Origin: Bacteroidota bacterium | GTDB lineage: Bacteria > Bacteroidota > Bacteroidia > Flavobacteriales > Flavobacteriaceae | Reading direction: 5' to 3' | DNA length: 64,000 nt | NCBI GenBank assembly: GCA_020161455.1 | Contig: JAIUNZ010000003.1 | Coordinates: forward strand, 237,627 to 301,626 | Shown here: in pieces, positions 1 through 7,975 of the stretch | Position numbering within the stretch: the first letter of the stretch is position 1 | How the letters are laid out: each line of letters starts with the position of its first letter | Translations under genes and position numbers: made by a program | Notes under the pieces: generated by a model | Told to the model about the DNA's origin: nothing | Database searches by the model: none | The model's input: only the letters and a program-made list of their open reading frames with translations

Positions 1-186
1 CAGACTAATGATATTGTTGCAATTAAGTCAATAAATATATATGATATTTTGGGACAAATAGTGCAATTTATTCCAAATGCTGAAGGTATTTCAACTATCG
101 ATGTGGCCACCTTAAAAACTGGAACTTATTTTATAAAAGTTACTACCGACAAAGGGATTTCAACTGTCAAGTTTTTGAAAGAGTAA
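1..186 (+). CDS. C-terminal fragment of a T9SS type A cargo protein
   Basis: Partial gene, open at the left edge; 61 residues are visible before TAA. The fragment reads like a Por-secretion (T9SS type A) sorting domain: INIYDILGQ, then a short beta segment, then LKTGTYFIKV and a final KFLKE. In this family the domain directs export across the outer membrane by the type IX system and is then cleaved with attachment to the surface or release. The catalytic part of the protein lies outside the window, so its activity cannot be told. It converges with the CoA-transferase gene on the opposite strand after a 30-base gap. Confidence 0.85.
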   Translation, partial: QTNDIVAIKSINIYDILGQIVQFIPNAEGISTIDVATLKTGTYFIKVTTDKGISTVKFLKE

Positions 187-216
187 CAGTAAAATCGCTG
201 TGTTTAGATCCTCATT

Positions 217-1485
217 TTATTTCAGCATTTCATAATATTCCTTTTCAATGCGTTCTTGATGCATTGGATGCGCAATTCGAATCAAGGAATCCATACGTTG
301 TTTTAAAGTCTTTCCATATAAATCGGCAATGCCATGTTCGGTGATGATATATTGAGCGTGAGAACGTGTCGTTACAACACCTGCACCTTGCTTTAAAAAA
401 GGCACAATACGGCTCTCTCCTTTTTTAGTAATCGACGGCAATGCTATTATGGCTTTTCCACCATGGCTTAAAGCTGCACCTCGAATAAAATCCATTTGTC
501 CACCAACACCCGAATACATTTTGGCGCCAATAGAATCGGCACAAACTTGTCCCGTTACATCTACTTCAATAGCCGAATTAATCGCTACCATTTTTGGGTT
601 TTTTCTAATACGTGCCGTGTCATTTACCATCGATGATTCTTTCATTTCGATAAATGGATTGTCGTTTACAAAATCATACAGTCTTTTAGATCCAATTAAA
701 AAAGTAGCCAAAGCTCTACCGCGAAGTGTCCCTTTGTAATTGCAATTAATCACATCATTTTCTATTAAATCAATTACTCCATCCGAAAACATTTCGGTAT
801 GTAATCCTAAATCCTTATGATGTATTAATTTACTCAATGCAGCATTTGGAATGGAGCCTATACCCATTTGCAACGTGCTTCTATCTTCAATTAATGACGC
901 TACATATTCGCCAATTTTTTCTTCTTCTTTAGAAAAAGGTGTGATTTCATGAGAAAAAATAGGCACATTCACTTCAACCAAATAATCAATTTCTGAAACA
1001 TGTAAAATACCATCGCCAAACGTTCTAGGCATTTGCGGATTGACTTGTGCAATGACTGTTTTGGCATTTTCAATAGCAGCCACAGTGGCTTCAACAGAAA
1101 CGCCAAGCGAACAATATCCGTGACTATCTGGCGGCGAAACATGAATAAAAGCCACATCAAGCGGTAACACGTTTTTTCGAAAAAGATTGGGCAATTCGCT
1201 TAAAAAAACAGGCGTATAAGAGCCATTTCCAGCTTTAATTGTATGACGAACATTGGCACCAATAAAAAAAGAGTTGACATGAAAACTCTCTCTCAACTCA
1301 GGATTTGCATAACGTGCTTCGCCTTCGGTATGAAGATGACAAATTTCTACATTCTTTAATTCCGAAGCTCTTTCGGTCAAAGCATTTGCTAAAACAGTTG
1401 GTGCTGCAGCGGCAGCTTGAAGATATACTCGATCATTAGATTTTACTACTTTCACAGCTTCTTGGGCGGTAACATACTTGCTCAT
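217..1485 (-). CDS. acetyl-CoA hydrolase/transferase family protein (4-hydroxybutyrate CoA-transferase-like)
   Basis: 422 residues, normal for the Cat1/AbfT-type family I CoA-transferases, which move CoA between acyl groups through a glutamyl-CoA thioester. Visible marks are GIGSIPNAAL at about 208-217 and HTEMFSDG, where Glu231 is the expected catalytic glutamate. There is no signal peptide, so it should be cytosolic. The ATG start at 1485 has a 140-base divergent region to the TetR gene. The exact acyl substrate (acetate, butyrate, succinate or 4-hydroxybutyrate) cannot be decided from sequence alone; a role in short-chain acyl-CoA metabolism is inferred. Confidence 0.88.
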   Translation of the reverse strand: MSKYVTAQEAVKVVKSNDRVYLQAAAAAPTVLANALTERASELKNVEICHLHTEGEARYANPELRESFHVNSFFIGANVRHTIKAGNGSYTPVFLSELPNLFRKNVLPLDVAFIHVSPPDSHGYCSLGVSVEATVAAIENAKTVIAQVNPQMPRTFGDGILHVSEIDYLVEVNVPIFSHEITPFSKEEEKIGEYVASLIEDRSTLQMGIGSIPNAALSKLIHHKDLGLHTEMFSDGVIDLIENDVINCNYKGTLRGRALATFLIGSKRLYDFVNDNPFIEMKESSMVNDTARIRKNPKMVAINSAIEVDVTGQVCADSIGAKMYSGVGGQMDFIRGAALSHGGKAIIALPSITKKGESRIVPFLKQGAGVVTTRSHAQYIITEHGIADLYGKTLKQRMDSLIRIAHPMHQERIEKEYYEMLK

Positions 1486-1587
1486 GATTTTTTTTGCAAA
1501 ATTAGGAGGATTATAGATTTTGCTAAATGATTTTTCTCATGTTTTTTTTAAATAAATCATTAATTAAAAGTTAAAATTTCGTTTTTG

Positions 1588-1608
1588 ATAGTAATACTAT
1601 TATATTTG
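1588..1608 (+). promoter_or_regulatory. Promoter -7 box and operator-like palindrome ahead of the TetR-ABC operon
   Basis: Bases 1588-1600 form the dyad ATAGTA-A-TACTAT, perfect over 6+6 bases around one central base. It directly abuts TATATTTG at 1601-1608, which fits the Bacteroidetes -7 consensus TAnnTTTG. The TetR start codon follows at 1626. A palindrome in the promoter spacer is where a TetR-family repressor would block its own operon; autoregulation is inferred, not shown. No good TTG -33 box is present 19 bases upstream. Confidence 0.5.
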
Positions 1609-1625
1609 CATGAAATAATATTAAA

Positions 1626-2300
1626 ATGAACACGGTTTTAACACATATCAAAATTCAAGTAAATGAAAAAATTTATGTAAAAGACCCTGAAACCTCTACT
1701 CTTGGAAAAAAAATAATTCAAGAAAGCATACTCTTAATTGAAGCTATAGGTTTTGAAGATTTTACATTTAAGAAACTTGGAGAACGAATTGGCTCCAACG
1801 AAAGTTCGATTTATAGGTATTTTGAAAGTAAACATAAACTTTTATTATACCTTTCTTCATGGTATTGGGGTTGGATGGAATATCGATTGGTTTTTTCAAC
1901 CAATAACATTAAGAGTCCTCTAGAAAAACTAAAAAAAGCCATAACTATTGTGACAGAAAAAATTGAGGATGATTCTTTAACACTTCATATTAATGAATCC
2001 ATTTTGAATAAAATTATTATTTCCGAATTCAACAAAACCTTTTTAACTAAAGAAGTTGACCAAGAAAATAAAGAAGGCTACTTTTTGGTTTATAAAAGAG
2101 TCATCAATAGAATAGTAGAAATGATTGAAGAAGTGAATCCGAAATATAAATTTGCGAAAAGTTTTGCATCATCAATTGTAGAAGGAGCAATACACCAACA
2201 TTTTTTAAAAGACCATTTGACAACCATTACCAATTGCAATCAAAACACTAGCGTAACCGATTTTTATATTGACTTAATTGAAAAAACATTAAACCCATAA
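1626..2300 (+). CDS. TetR/AcrR family transcriptional regulator
   Basis: 224 residues. A TetR helix-turn-helix is visible at about residues 43-68 (FTFKKLGERIGSNESSIYRYF, read as two short motifs around Gly57 and Tyr63), followed by a helical ligand/dimer domain without recognisable ligand signature. It is the first gene of an operon with an ABC exporter, an HlyD adaptor and a TolC channel; the ABC start codon lies 2 bases after its stop. The palindrome at 1588-1600 is a good candidate operator. Repression of the export operon until a substrate or stress signal appears is inferred from context. Confidence 0.88.
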   Translation: MNTVLTHIKIQVNEKIYVKDPETSTLGKKIIQESILLIEAIGFEDFTFKKLGERIGSNESSIYRYFESKHKLLLYLSSWYWGWMEYRLVFSTNNIKSPLEKLKKAITIVTEKIEDDSLTLHINESILNKIIISEFNKTFLTKEVDQENKEGYFLVYKRVINRIVEMIEEVNPKYKFAKSFASSIVEGAIHQHFLKDHLTTITNCNQNTSVTDFYIDLIEKTLNP

Positions 2301-2302
2301 TT

Positions 2303-3967
2303 ATGGCTTTACCTTCCTCTAAAAGATTACTTAACTTATTAAAACTAGATAAAAAAGATATTTCTCAAATTTTTTTCTATGCTATATTTTCTGGTTTGGT
2401 CAGCTTGTCATTGCCATTAGGAATTCAGGCAATCATCAATTTCATTCAATCTGGACAAGTAAGTATATCATGGGTTGTATTGGTATTTGTAGTAATCGTT
2501 GGTGTAGTTTTAGTTGGTATTTTATCTTTAATGCAACTTAGAATTACTGAAAATTTACAACAAAAACTCTTTGTGCGTTCTTCATTTGAATTTAGTTATC
2601 GATTACCCAAAATTGAATTTGAAGAACTTTACAACAAATATGCACCTGAATTAGCCAATCGCTTTTTTGATACTTTAACCATTCAAAAAGGAGTTTCAAA
2701 AATATTAATTGATTTTTCCTCCGCTTTACTTCAAATAACTTTTGGAATTATACTGCTATCCCTTTATCACCCATTTTTTATTTTCTTCGGAATGTTTCTT
2801 TTTATTTTACTGTATGTGATCTTCAAATTTTCATACAACACCGGACTTTCTACTAGTCTAAAAGAATCAAATTACAAATATAAAGTGGTAAGTTGGCTTC
2901 AAGAAATTGCCCGAAACAACTTCAGTTTTCGAAAAAATATAAATTTTGATTATGCCCTAACAAAAAATGATTTATTGGTTTCCGAATATTTAAATTATAG
3001 AGAAAAACATTTTGGAATAATAAAAAGACAATATATACAGCTTATTGCTTTTAAAATTATCATTACTGCCGGATTACTTTTAATTGGAGGCTATTTGGTT
3101 TTAAATCAGCAAATGAACATAGGTCAATTCGTTGCGGCAGAAATCATCATCTTGTTGGTTATTAACTCGGTAGAAAAAATAATAATTGGGCTTGAAACAC
3201 TTTATGATGTTTTAACAGCCGTTGAAAAAATTGGTCAGATAACAGATTTAAAAATTGAAAATACAACGGACGTTCCTAATGAGATTTGCTATTCCAACAT
3301 TACTTTGGAAGTAGAAAAATTGTGTTATAAGTTTCAAGATTCAAATAATTTTGTTTTAAATACGATTAACTTTAAGCTAGAACCTTCCGAAAAAATAATT
3401 ATTAAAGGAAATAATGGCTCGGGTAAAACTACGTTAATTAGAATTTTATCTGGTTTGTTGCAACCAACATCTGGTACATTTTTCATCAATGACGATACTT
3501 ATAGAAAAATAAATTTAGACCAATATAGATCTCAAATTTCAGTAATTATCAGCGGAGAAACACCTTTTGAAGGAACCATTTTAGAAAATATTACATTTAA
3601 CAATCCAAACATTAGCCAAGAAGATTTAAAATGGGCTATTGACAGTGTTCAACTTGGAGAATATATCAAATCATTACCAAAAGGTTTGGACACAAAAATA
3701 TATCCCGAAGGAAAACAACTTTCTTCTTCGAATGCACAAAAAATTTTATTAGCAAGAAGCATCATCACAAAACCTAAAATTTTATTTTTAGAAGAACCAT
3801 TTGATAAAATGGATGATATAACGGCAAATGAATTAATAGATTTCATTACGGATAGTAACCAGAAATGGGCCTTAGTAATTACATCAAAAAATCCCTATTG
3901 GGAGAAAAAATGTACTCGAATAATAATAATGCAAGAAGGAGAAATTTACAACGATTTAAAAAAATAA
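2303..3967 (+). CDS. ABC exporter (membrane plus ATPase half-transporter) with degenerate ATPase motifs
   Basis: 554 residues. The N-terminal part (about 18-310) holds hydrophobic helices of an exporter membrane domain and no C39 peptidase. The ATPase domain (about 335-554) keeps an intact Walker A, GNNGSGKT at 369-376, and a Glu at 498, but other motifs deviate: the Q-loop position is Ser417 (VIISGE), the signature reads LSSSN at 473-477 rather than LSGGQ, the Walker B Asp is Glu497 (ILFLEE), and the H-loop His is Ser528 (VITSKN). The frame is intact and gene spacing is tight (2 bases from TetR, 2 bases to HlyD), so it is not an obvious pseudogene. Together with the next two genes it should form a type I secretion or multidrug-type tripartite exporter; no cargo gene is adjacent. 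Confidence 0.85.
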   Translation: MALPSSKRLLNLLKLDKKDISQIFFYAIFSGLVSLSLPLGIQAIINFIQSGQVSISWVVLVFVVIVGVVLVGILSLMQLRITENLQQKLFVRSSFEFSYRLPKIEFEELYNKYAPELANRFFDTLTIQKGVSKILIDFSSALLQITFGIILLSLYHPFFIFFGMFLFILLYVIFKFSYNTGLSTSLKESNYKYKVVSWLQEIARNNFSFRKNINFDYALTKNDLLVSEYLNYREKHFGIIKRQYIQLIAFKIIITAGLLLIGGYLVLNQQMNIGQFVAAEIIILLVINSVEKIIIGLETLYDVLTAVEKIGQITDLKIENTTDVPNEICYSNITLEVEKLCYKFQDSNNFVLNTINFKLEPSEKIIIKGNNGSGKTTLIRILSGLLQPTSGTFFINDDTYRKINLDQYRSQISVIISGETPFEGTILENITFNNPNISQEDLKWAIDSVQLGEYIKSLPKGLDTKIYPEGKQLSSSNAQKILLARSIITKPKILFLEEPFDKMDDITANELIDFITDSNQKWALVITSKNPYWEKKCTRIIIMQEGEIYNDLKK

Positions 3968-3969
3968 AA

Positions 3970-5310
3970 ATGCTAAACTTATCTGAAAACAACAGCATTA
4001 AAGATACCACTGACAAATACAAAACGGTTAAAGATTTAAGAAACAGACCACACTATAAAATCTTAAATCGAATAATCATTTGGTTTACATTATTAGGTGT
4101 TTTGATTTTGTTTTTGCCATGGACACAAAATATATCTGGCAAAGGTGCTGTAACTACTTTAAAACCAAATCAAAGACCACAAACTGTACAAACTGCAATT
4201 GCAGGAAGAATTGAAAAATGGTACGTCAAAGAAGGTGATTTTGTAAAAAAAGGCGATACTATTTTATTTATTTCTGAAATAAAGGAAGATTATCTCGACC
4301 CAAATTTAGTACAAAATACTGAAAGTCAACTACAAGCCAAAGAAATGGCTACCGAATCGTATGGCAGCAAAGTAAAATCGTTAGCTTCTCAAATTGAAGC
4401 AATTAGAAATGAAAAAAAATTAAAACTTGAACAAGCAAAAAACAAAGTACGGCAAGCCATTTTAAAAATTAAAAGTGATAGTATTGACCTAGTTGCCGTT
4501 CGAACGCAGATAAAAATTGCAAACACACAATTCAATCGATCGTTAACATTAAACAAAGAAGGCTTAAAACCTATGACTGATGTAGAAGAAAAACGATTAA
4601 AACTACAAGAAACTGAAGCTAAAATCATTACGCAAGAAAACAAATTAATCACTGCTGAAAACGAATTGATTAATGCAAAAGTTGAGATAAATAGAATTAT
4701 CGCTGAATACAATGAGAAAGAATCCAAAGCTTCAAGTGATAAATATACTGCATTAAGTAGTCAATACGACACCAAAGCACAAGTTAACAAATTGCAAAAT
4801 CAAGTTCAGAATTACCAAATCAGAAACGGTATGTATTACATCAAAGCACCGCAAAGCGGTTTTGTAAATCGTGCACTACAGTCAGGAATTGGAGAAACGA
4901 TTAAAGAAGGAACACAAATAGTTAGCATCATGCCATCGGATTACGAAATTGCTGTAGAAACATTTGTTAATCCAAACGATTTGCCATTAATAAACAAAGG
5001 CGAAAAAGTACGCGTATGGTTTGATGGTTGGCCAACAATTGTATTTTCAGGCTGGCCAAATATGTCATATGGAACTTTTGGAGGAAAAATAGTTGCCATC
5101 GAAAATTTCATTAGCGAAAACGGTAAATTCAGAGTATTAATTGCTCCAGATGAAACTGAAGCACCATGGCCAAAACAAATTAGTATTGGATCAGGCGCAC
5201 AAACTTTAGCATTGCTAGACAATGTTCCCGTTTGGTTTGAAATTTGGAGAACATTGAATGGTTTTCCGCCAAATTATTATAACCCCAAATCTGATAAAGC
5301 AAAAAAATAA
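3970..5310 (+). CDS. HlyD family periplasmic adaptor (membrane fusion protein)
   Basis: 446 residues from the ATG at 3970. I chose this start because it follows the ABC stop by 2 bases; an in-frame upstream start at 3865 would overlap the ABC gene by about 100 bases. One membrane helix lies at about 33-50, then a split lipoyl/barrel-sandwich domain (first half near 75-100, second half beginning YYIKAPQSG), separated by a long Lys/Glu/Gln-rich coiled coil (about 115-290). This layout is typical of adaptors linking an inner-membrane ABC exporter to TolC. The C-terminus VWFEIWRTLNGFPPNYY is distinctive. It overlaps the TolC gene by one base (TAATG). Confidence 0.88.
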   Translation: MLNLSENNSIKDTTDKYKTVKDLRNRPHYKILNRIIIWFTLLGVLILFLPWTQNISGKGAVTTLKPNQRPQTVQTAIAGRIEKWYVKEGDFVKKGDTILFISEIKEDYLDPNLVQNTESQLQAKEMATESYGSKVKSLASQIEAIRNEKKLKLEQAKNKVRQAILKIKSDSIDLVAVRTQIKIANTQFNRSLTLNKEGLKPMTDVEEKRLKLQETEAKIITQENKLITAENELINAKVEINRIIAEYNEKESKASSDKYTALSSQYDTKAQVNKLQNQVQNYQIRNGMYYIKAPQSGFVNRALQSGIGETIKEGTQIVSIMPSDYEIAVETFVNPNDLPLINKGEKVRVWFDGWPTIVFSGWPNMSYGTFGGKIVAIENFISENGKFRVLIAPDETEAPWPKQISIGSGAQTLALLDNVPVWFEIWRTLNGFPPNYYNPKSDKAKK

Positions 5311-6695
5311 TGAAACTCCTACTTTCTATATTCTTACTCTTAGGGTTTAATCTTTTTGGCCAAAACAAAGCTTCCAATGAATTCACTTTTAATGAATATT
5401 TGGGCTATGTAAAAAAATATCATCCTTTGGTAAAATTAGCAGATTTAAATATCAGTGAAGCGCAAGCTTCTTTGATGATGGCACGAGGTGGTTTCGACCC
5501 AAAAATCGAAATTGATTATGAACAAAAAAGATTTAAAGACAGTGAATATTATTCCATTTTAAACAGCAGTTTCAAAATACCAACTTGGTATGGAATTGAA
5601 TTAAAAGCTGGTTTTGACAACAATGATGGAGTATATCTAAATCCCGAAAACACAGTTCCAAATCAAGGATTAACATCGGTTGGTATTGCAGTTTCAGTTG
5701 GTCAAGGGTTGTTTATTAATCAAAGAATGGCTGATGTTCGAAAAGGAAAAATACAACTCAAGCTAGGCCAAGCCGAAAGAAATTTAGAAGCAACAACTGT
5801 TTTATACAATGCTTCGTTGGCATATTTTAATTGGAAAAAAAATTACGACGAAGTTAAATTATATGAAAATTACGCAACTTATGCTGCAACTCGTTTTAAA
5901 GGAATAAAAATTTCTATCGAGCAAGGCGACAAACCAGCAATAGACAGCATTGAAGCTGGAATTATTGTTAGAAATAGAGCATTAAGTCTCGAAGATTCAA
6001 AATTAAAATTAGCCAAAGCTACACTAGAATTGTCTAATTTTTTATGGTTAGACAATAATATACCCTTAGAATTACAAGATGATTTAATTCCAGAAAATAA
6101 ATTAGAAAGTACTATATCAGAAACGTTGCGAACAAATGATTTGTTACAAAATGCATCCTTAGAGAACCATCCAAAAATTAATGCTTGGCAAACCAAAATT
6201 GATATGCTTACTATTGAACAAAAACTCAAATCAAATCTGTTATTACCTAAAATTGATTTAGGCTACTCCTATCTATCTGAACCTAGCTATTTTGAAAAAT
6301 ATCGTTTTGAAGACTATAAAGTAGGTGTTAATTTTTCTTTTCCTTTATTTTTGAGAAAAGAACGTGGTAGTTTAAAATTAGCTAAATACAAAGTGCAAGA
6401 TGCTGAATACAGTTTAAAAGTAGTACGATTGCAATTAAAAAACAAACTAAAAGCACAACAAACAGAAATCAACTCTCTAATCAAACAAATAAATATTATC
6501 GAAAATCTAGTAAACGACTATCAAACGATGTTGCGTTCAGAAGAACGACTTTTTAGTTTTGGTGAAAGTTCAATTTTCTTAATAAATGCTAGAGAAAATA
6601 ATTTAGTTAGCAGTCAATTATCAAAAATTAATGTTGCCAATCGTTTCTTTATCTCCAATGCTGAATTATTTAAAATCATGGCAAATCCAGATTAA
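5310..6695 (+). CDS. TolC family outer-membrane efflux protein
   Basis: 461 residues with an N-terminal signal peptide (about residues 1-17, ending near FGQ). The protein is helical and repetitive, with two related halves as expected of the TolC trimeric channel; the KLAKATLELSNFLW and KLAKYKVQDAEYSLK segments sit at equivalent helix positions. Its start codon overlaps the stop of the HlyD gene (TAATG), which implies translational coupling. It should form the outer-membrane exit duct of the ABC-HlyD exporter encoded just upstream. The substrate is unknown. Confidence 0.88.
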   Translation: MKLLLSIFLLLGFNLFGQNKASNEFTFNEYLGYVKKYHPLVKLADLNISEAQASLMMARGGFDPKIEIDYEQKRFKDSEYYSILNSSFKIPTWYGIELKAGFDNNDGVYLNPENTVPNQGLTSVGIAVSVGQGLFINQRMADVRKGKIQLKLGQAERNLEATTVLYNASLAYFNWKKNYDEVKLYENYATYAATRFKGIKISIEQGDKPAIDSIEAGIIVRNRALSLEDSKLKLAKATLELSNFLWLDNNIPLELQDDLIPENKLESTISETLRTNDLLQNASLENHPKINAWQTKIDMLTIEQKLKSNLLLPKIDLGYSYLSEPSYFEKYRFEDYKVGVNFSFPLFLRKERGSLKLAKYKVQDAEYSLKVVRLQLKNKLKAQQTEINSLIKQINIIENLVNDYQTMLRSEERLFSFGESSIFLINARENNLVSSQLSKINVANRFFISNAELFKIMANPD

Positions 6696-6711
6696 ATTAT
6701 TTTAAAATAAC

Positions 6712-6719
6712 TACTTTTG
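6712..6719 (+). promoter_or_regulatory. Candidate -7 promoter box of map
   Basis: TACTTTTG matches the Bacteroidetes TAnnTTTG -7 consensus and lies 18 bases before the map start codon. The expected TTG at the -33 position is not present with a 19-base spacer, so the assignment rests on the -7 box and position only. Confidence 0.4.
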
Positions 6720-6737
6720 CGAACTCAATATTAATTT

Positions 6738-7556
6738 ATGATTATTCCAAAAACTGCCGAAGAAATTGAATTAATGCGTCAAAGCGCATTATTAGTTTCA
6801 AAAACATTAGGCATGATAGCCGCTGAAATTAAAGAAGGCGTAACCACATTAGCATTAGACAAATTTGCTGAAGAATTTATTAGAGATCACAAAGCATTAC
6901 CTGGATTTAAAGGTTTATATGGCTGTCCATCTACTTTGCTAACAAGTGTAAACGAACAAGTAGTTCACGGATTACCAACCAACAGACCAATAGAAAACGG
7001 CGATGTGGTTTCGGTCGATTGTGGTGTTTTAATGAATGATTTTTATGGCGACCATGCTTATACTTTTGAAATTGGCGATGTAAATCCTGAAACCAAAAAG
7101 TTGCTTCAAGTAACCAAAGAAAGTCTTTACATTGGAATTCGTGAATTTAAAGCCGGAAATCGTGTTGAAGATGTTGGTAGTGCTATTCAAAAATATACCG
7201 AAAGTTTTGGTTACGGCGTAGTTCGCGAATTGGTAGGACACGGTTTAGGAAGAAAAATGCACGAAGCACCCGAAATGCCAAATTATGGCAAACGAGGAAA
7301 AGGAAAACTATTTGTTGAAGGAATGGTTGTAGCTATCGAGCCAATGATTAATATGGGTACAAAAAACATAAAAACCCTAAGTGATAAATGGACAATCGTT
7401 ACCCGCGATGGAAAACCAAGTGCTCATTTTGAACATAACGTAGCTTTGATTAATGGAAAACCAGAGTTATTATCTACATTCCAATATATATATGCTGTTC
7501 TAGGAATTCAAAGTGATGAGGAAAACGAGTTTAGAAACACAAATTCCACAAATTAA
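6738..7556 (+). CDS. map: Type I methionine aminopeptidase
   Basis: 272 residues. It removes the initiator methionine from nascent proteins in the cytosol. All five metal ligands of the family are visible: Asp94 (VSVDCG), Asp105 (YGDHAYT), His168 (VGHGLG), Glu201 (AIEPMI) and Glu232 (FEHNVA). The core ends near residue 262. The last residues, NTNSTN, and the stop codon are encoded by the left inverted repeat of the GxxExxY cassette (7535-7564), so the original C-terminus has probably been replaced. This should not affect the active site, which lies far upstream. Confidence 0.95.
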   Translation: MIIPKTAEEIELMRQSALLVSKTLGMIAAEIKEGVTTLALDKFAEEFIRDHKALPGFKGLYGCPSTLLTSVNEQVVHGLPTNRPIENGDVVSVDCGVLMNDFYGDHAYTFEIGDVNPETKKLLQVTKESLYIGIREFKAGNRVEDVGSAIQKYTESFGYGVVRELVGHGLGRKMHEAPEMPNYGKRGKGKLFVEGMVVAIEPMINMGTKNIKTLSDKWTIVTRDGKPSAHFEHNVALINGKPELLSTFQYIYAVLGIQSDEENEFRNTNSTN

Positions 7557-7564
7557 CACAGATT
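7535..7564 (+). repeat. Left imperfect inverted repeat of the GxxExxY cassette
   Basis: Three related 8-base words, CACAAATT at 7538 and 7547 and CACAGATT at 7557, spaced 9 then 10 bases. The reverse complement of 7946-7975 has the words at the same spacings (9 then 10 from the outside), and the two 30-base arms agree at about 25 of 30 positions by eye. The arm encodes the last residues and stop of map. Confidence 0.75.
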
Positions 7565-7567
7565 TTT

Positions 7568-7942
7568 ATGGAGAATTTTTACCTAAAAGAGGAAACTTTT
7601 AAGATAATTGGAATTTGTATGGAAGTTCACAAAATTCTGGGTAAAGGTCATAGTGAAGTGGTTTATAAAGATGCATTAGAATATGAATTTAAAATAAATT
7701 CAATTCCATACGAAAGAGAAAAAATCTATAAAATACAATACAAAGACATTATTTTACCAAGAAAGTATATTGCTGATTTTGTAGTTTATGATGAAATAAT
7801 TTTTGAAGTAAAAGCAATTTCAGAACTGACAAATAGCGAAATTAAACAAACTTTAAACTATTTAGCAAGTTCTAAAAACAAATTAGGCTTGTTACTAAAT
7901 TTTGGGGAAGATAGCCTTAAATACAAACGAGTAATTTTATAA
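7568..7942 (+). CDS. GxxExxY family protein (PD-(D/E)XK nuclease-like fold)
   Basis: 124 residues. The family signature is GHSEVVY at 27-33. A nuclease-like D...ExK arrangement follows: Asp70 (YIADF) and Glu80-Val-Lys82 (FEVKA), then QTLNY at 94-98. Members are widespread in Bacteroidetes and cyanobacteria; their role is not established, and a PD-(D/E)XK fold suggests DNA or RNA cleavage. All putative catalytic residues are kept, so the copy looks intact. The ATG is 11 bases after the map stop, immediately inside the left inverted repeat. I see no toxin or antitoxin partner next to it. Confidence 0.82.
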   Translation: MENFYLKEETFKIIGICMEVHKILGKGHSEVVYKDALEYEFKINSIPYEREKIYKIQYKDIILPRKYIADFVVYDEIIFEVKAISELTNSEIKQTLNYLASSKNKLGLLLNFGEDSLKYKRVIL

Positions 7943-7945
7943 TAT

Positions 7946-7975
7946 AATCTGTGAAAATCTGTGAAATCTGTGTTT
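7946..7975 (-). repeat. Right imperfect inverted repeat of the GxxExxY cassette
   Basis: Three copies of AATCTGTG at 7946, 7956 and 7965, spaced 10 then 9 bases, which mirrors the left arm at 7535-7564. The arm supplies two in-frame GTG codons (7961 and 7970), one of which must start the downstream methyltransferase, as no ATG lies at its N-terminus. Confidence 0.75.

Larger units (their letters stand above)
7535..7975 (+). mobile_element. Candidate minimal mobile cassette carrying one GxxExxY gene
   Basis: About 441 bases, made of a 375-base GxxExxY gene plus two 30-base imperfect inverted repeats with mirrored word spacing, inserted between map and a methyltransferase. There is no transposase and no clear target duplication: the flanks TTTAG (left) and TTTAAG (right) are only similar. 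Mobility is inferred from the symmetrical ends and the way both neighbours' coding ends lie inside the repeats. An alternative is a fixed gene with a strong dyad-rich flank. Confidence 0.45.

Noticed and set aside
2303-3967. ABC gene as a pseudogene
   Set aside because: Motifs are degenerate, but the frame is full length, Walker A is intact, and operon spacing is preserved.
3865-3969. Longer N-terminus for the HlyD protein
   Set aside because: It would overlap the ABC gene by about 100 bases and adds basic, non-conserved residues; ATG 3970 gives normal operon spacing.
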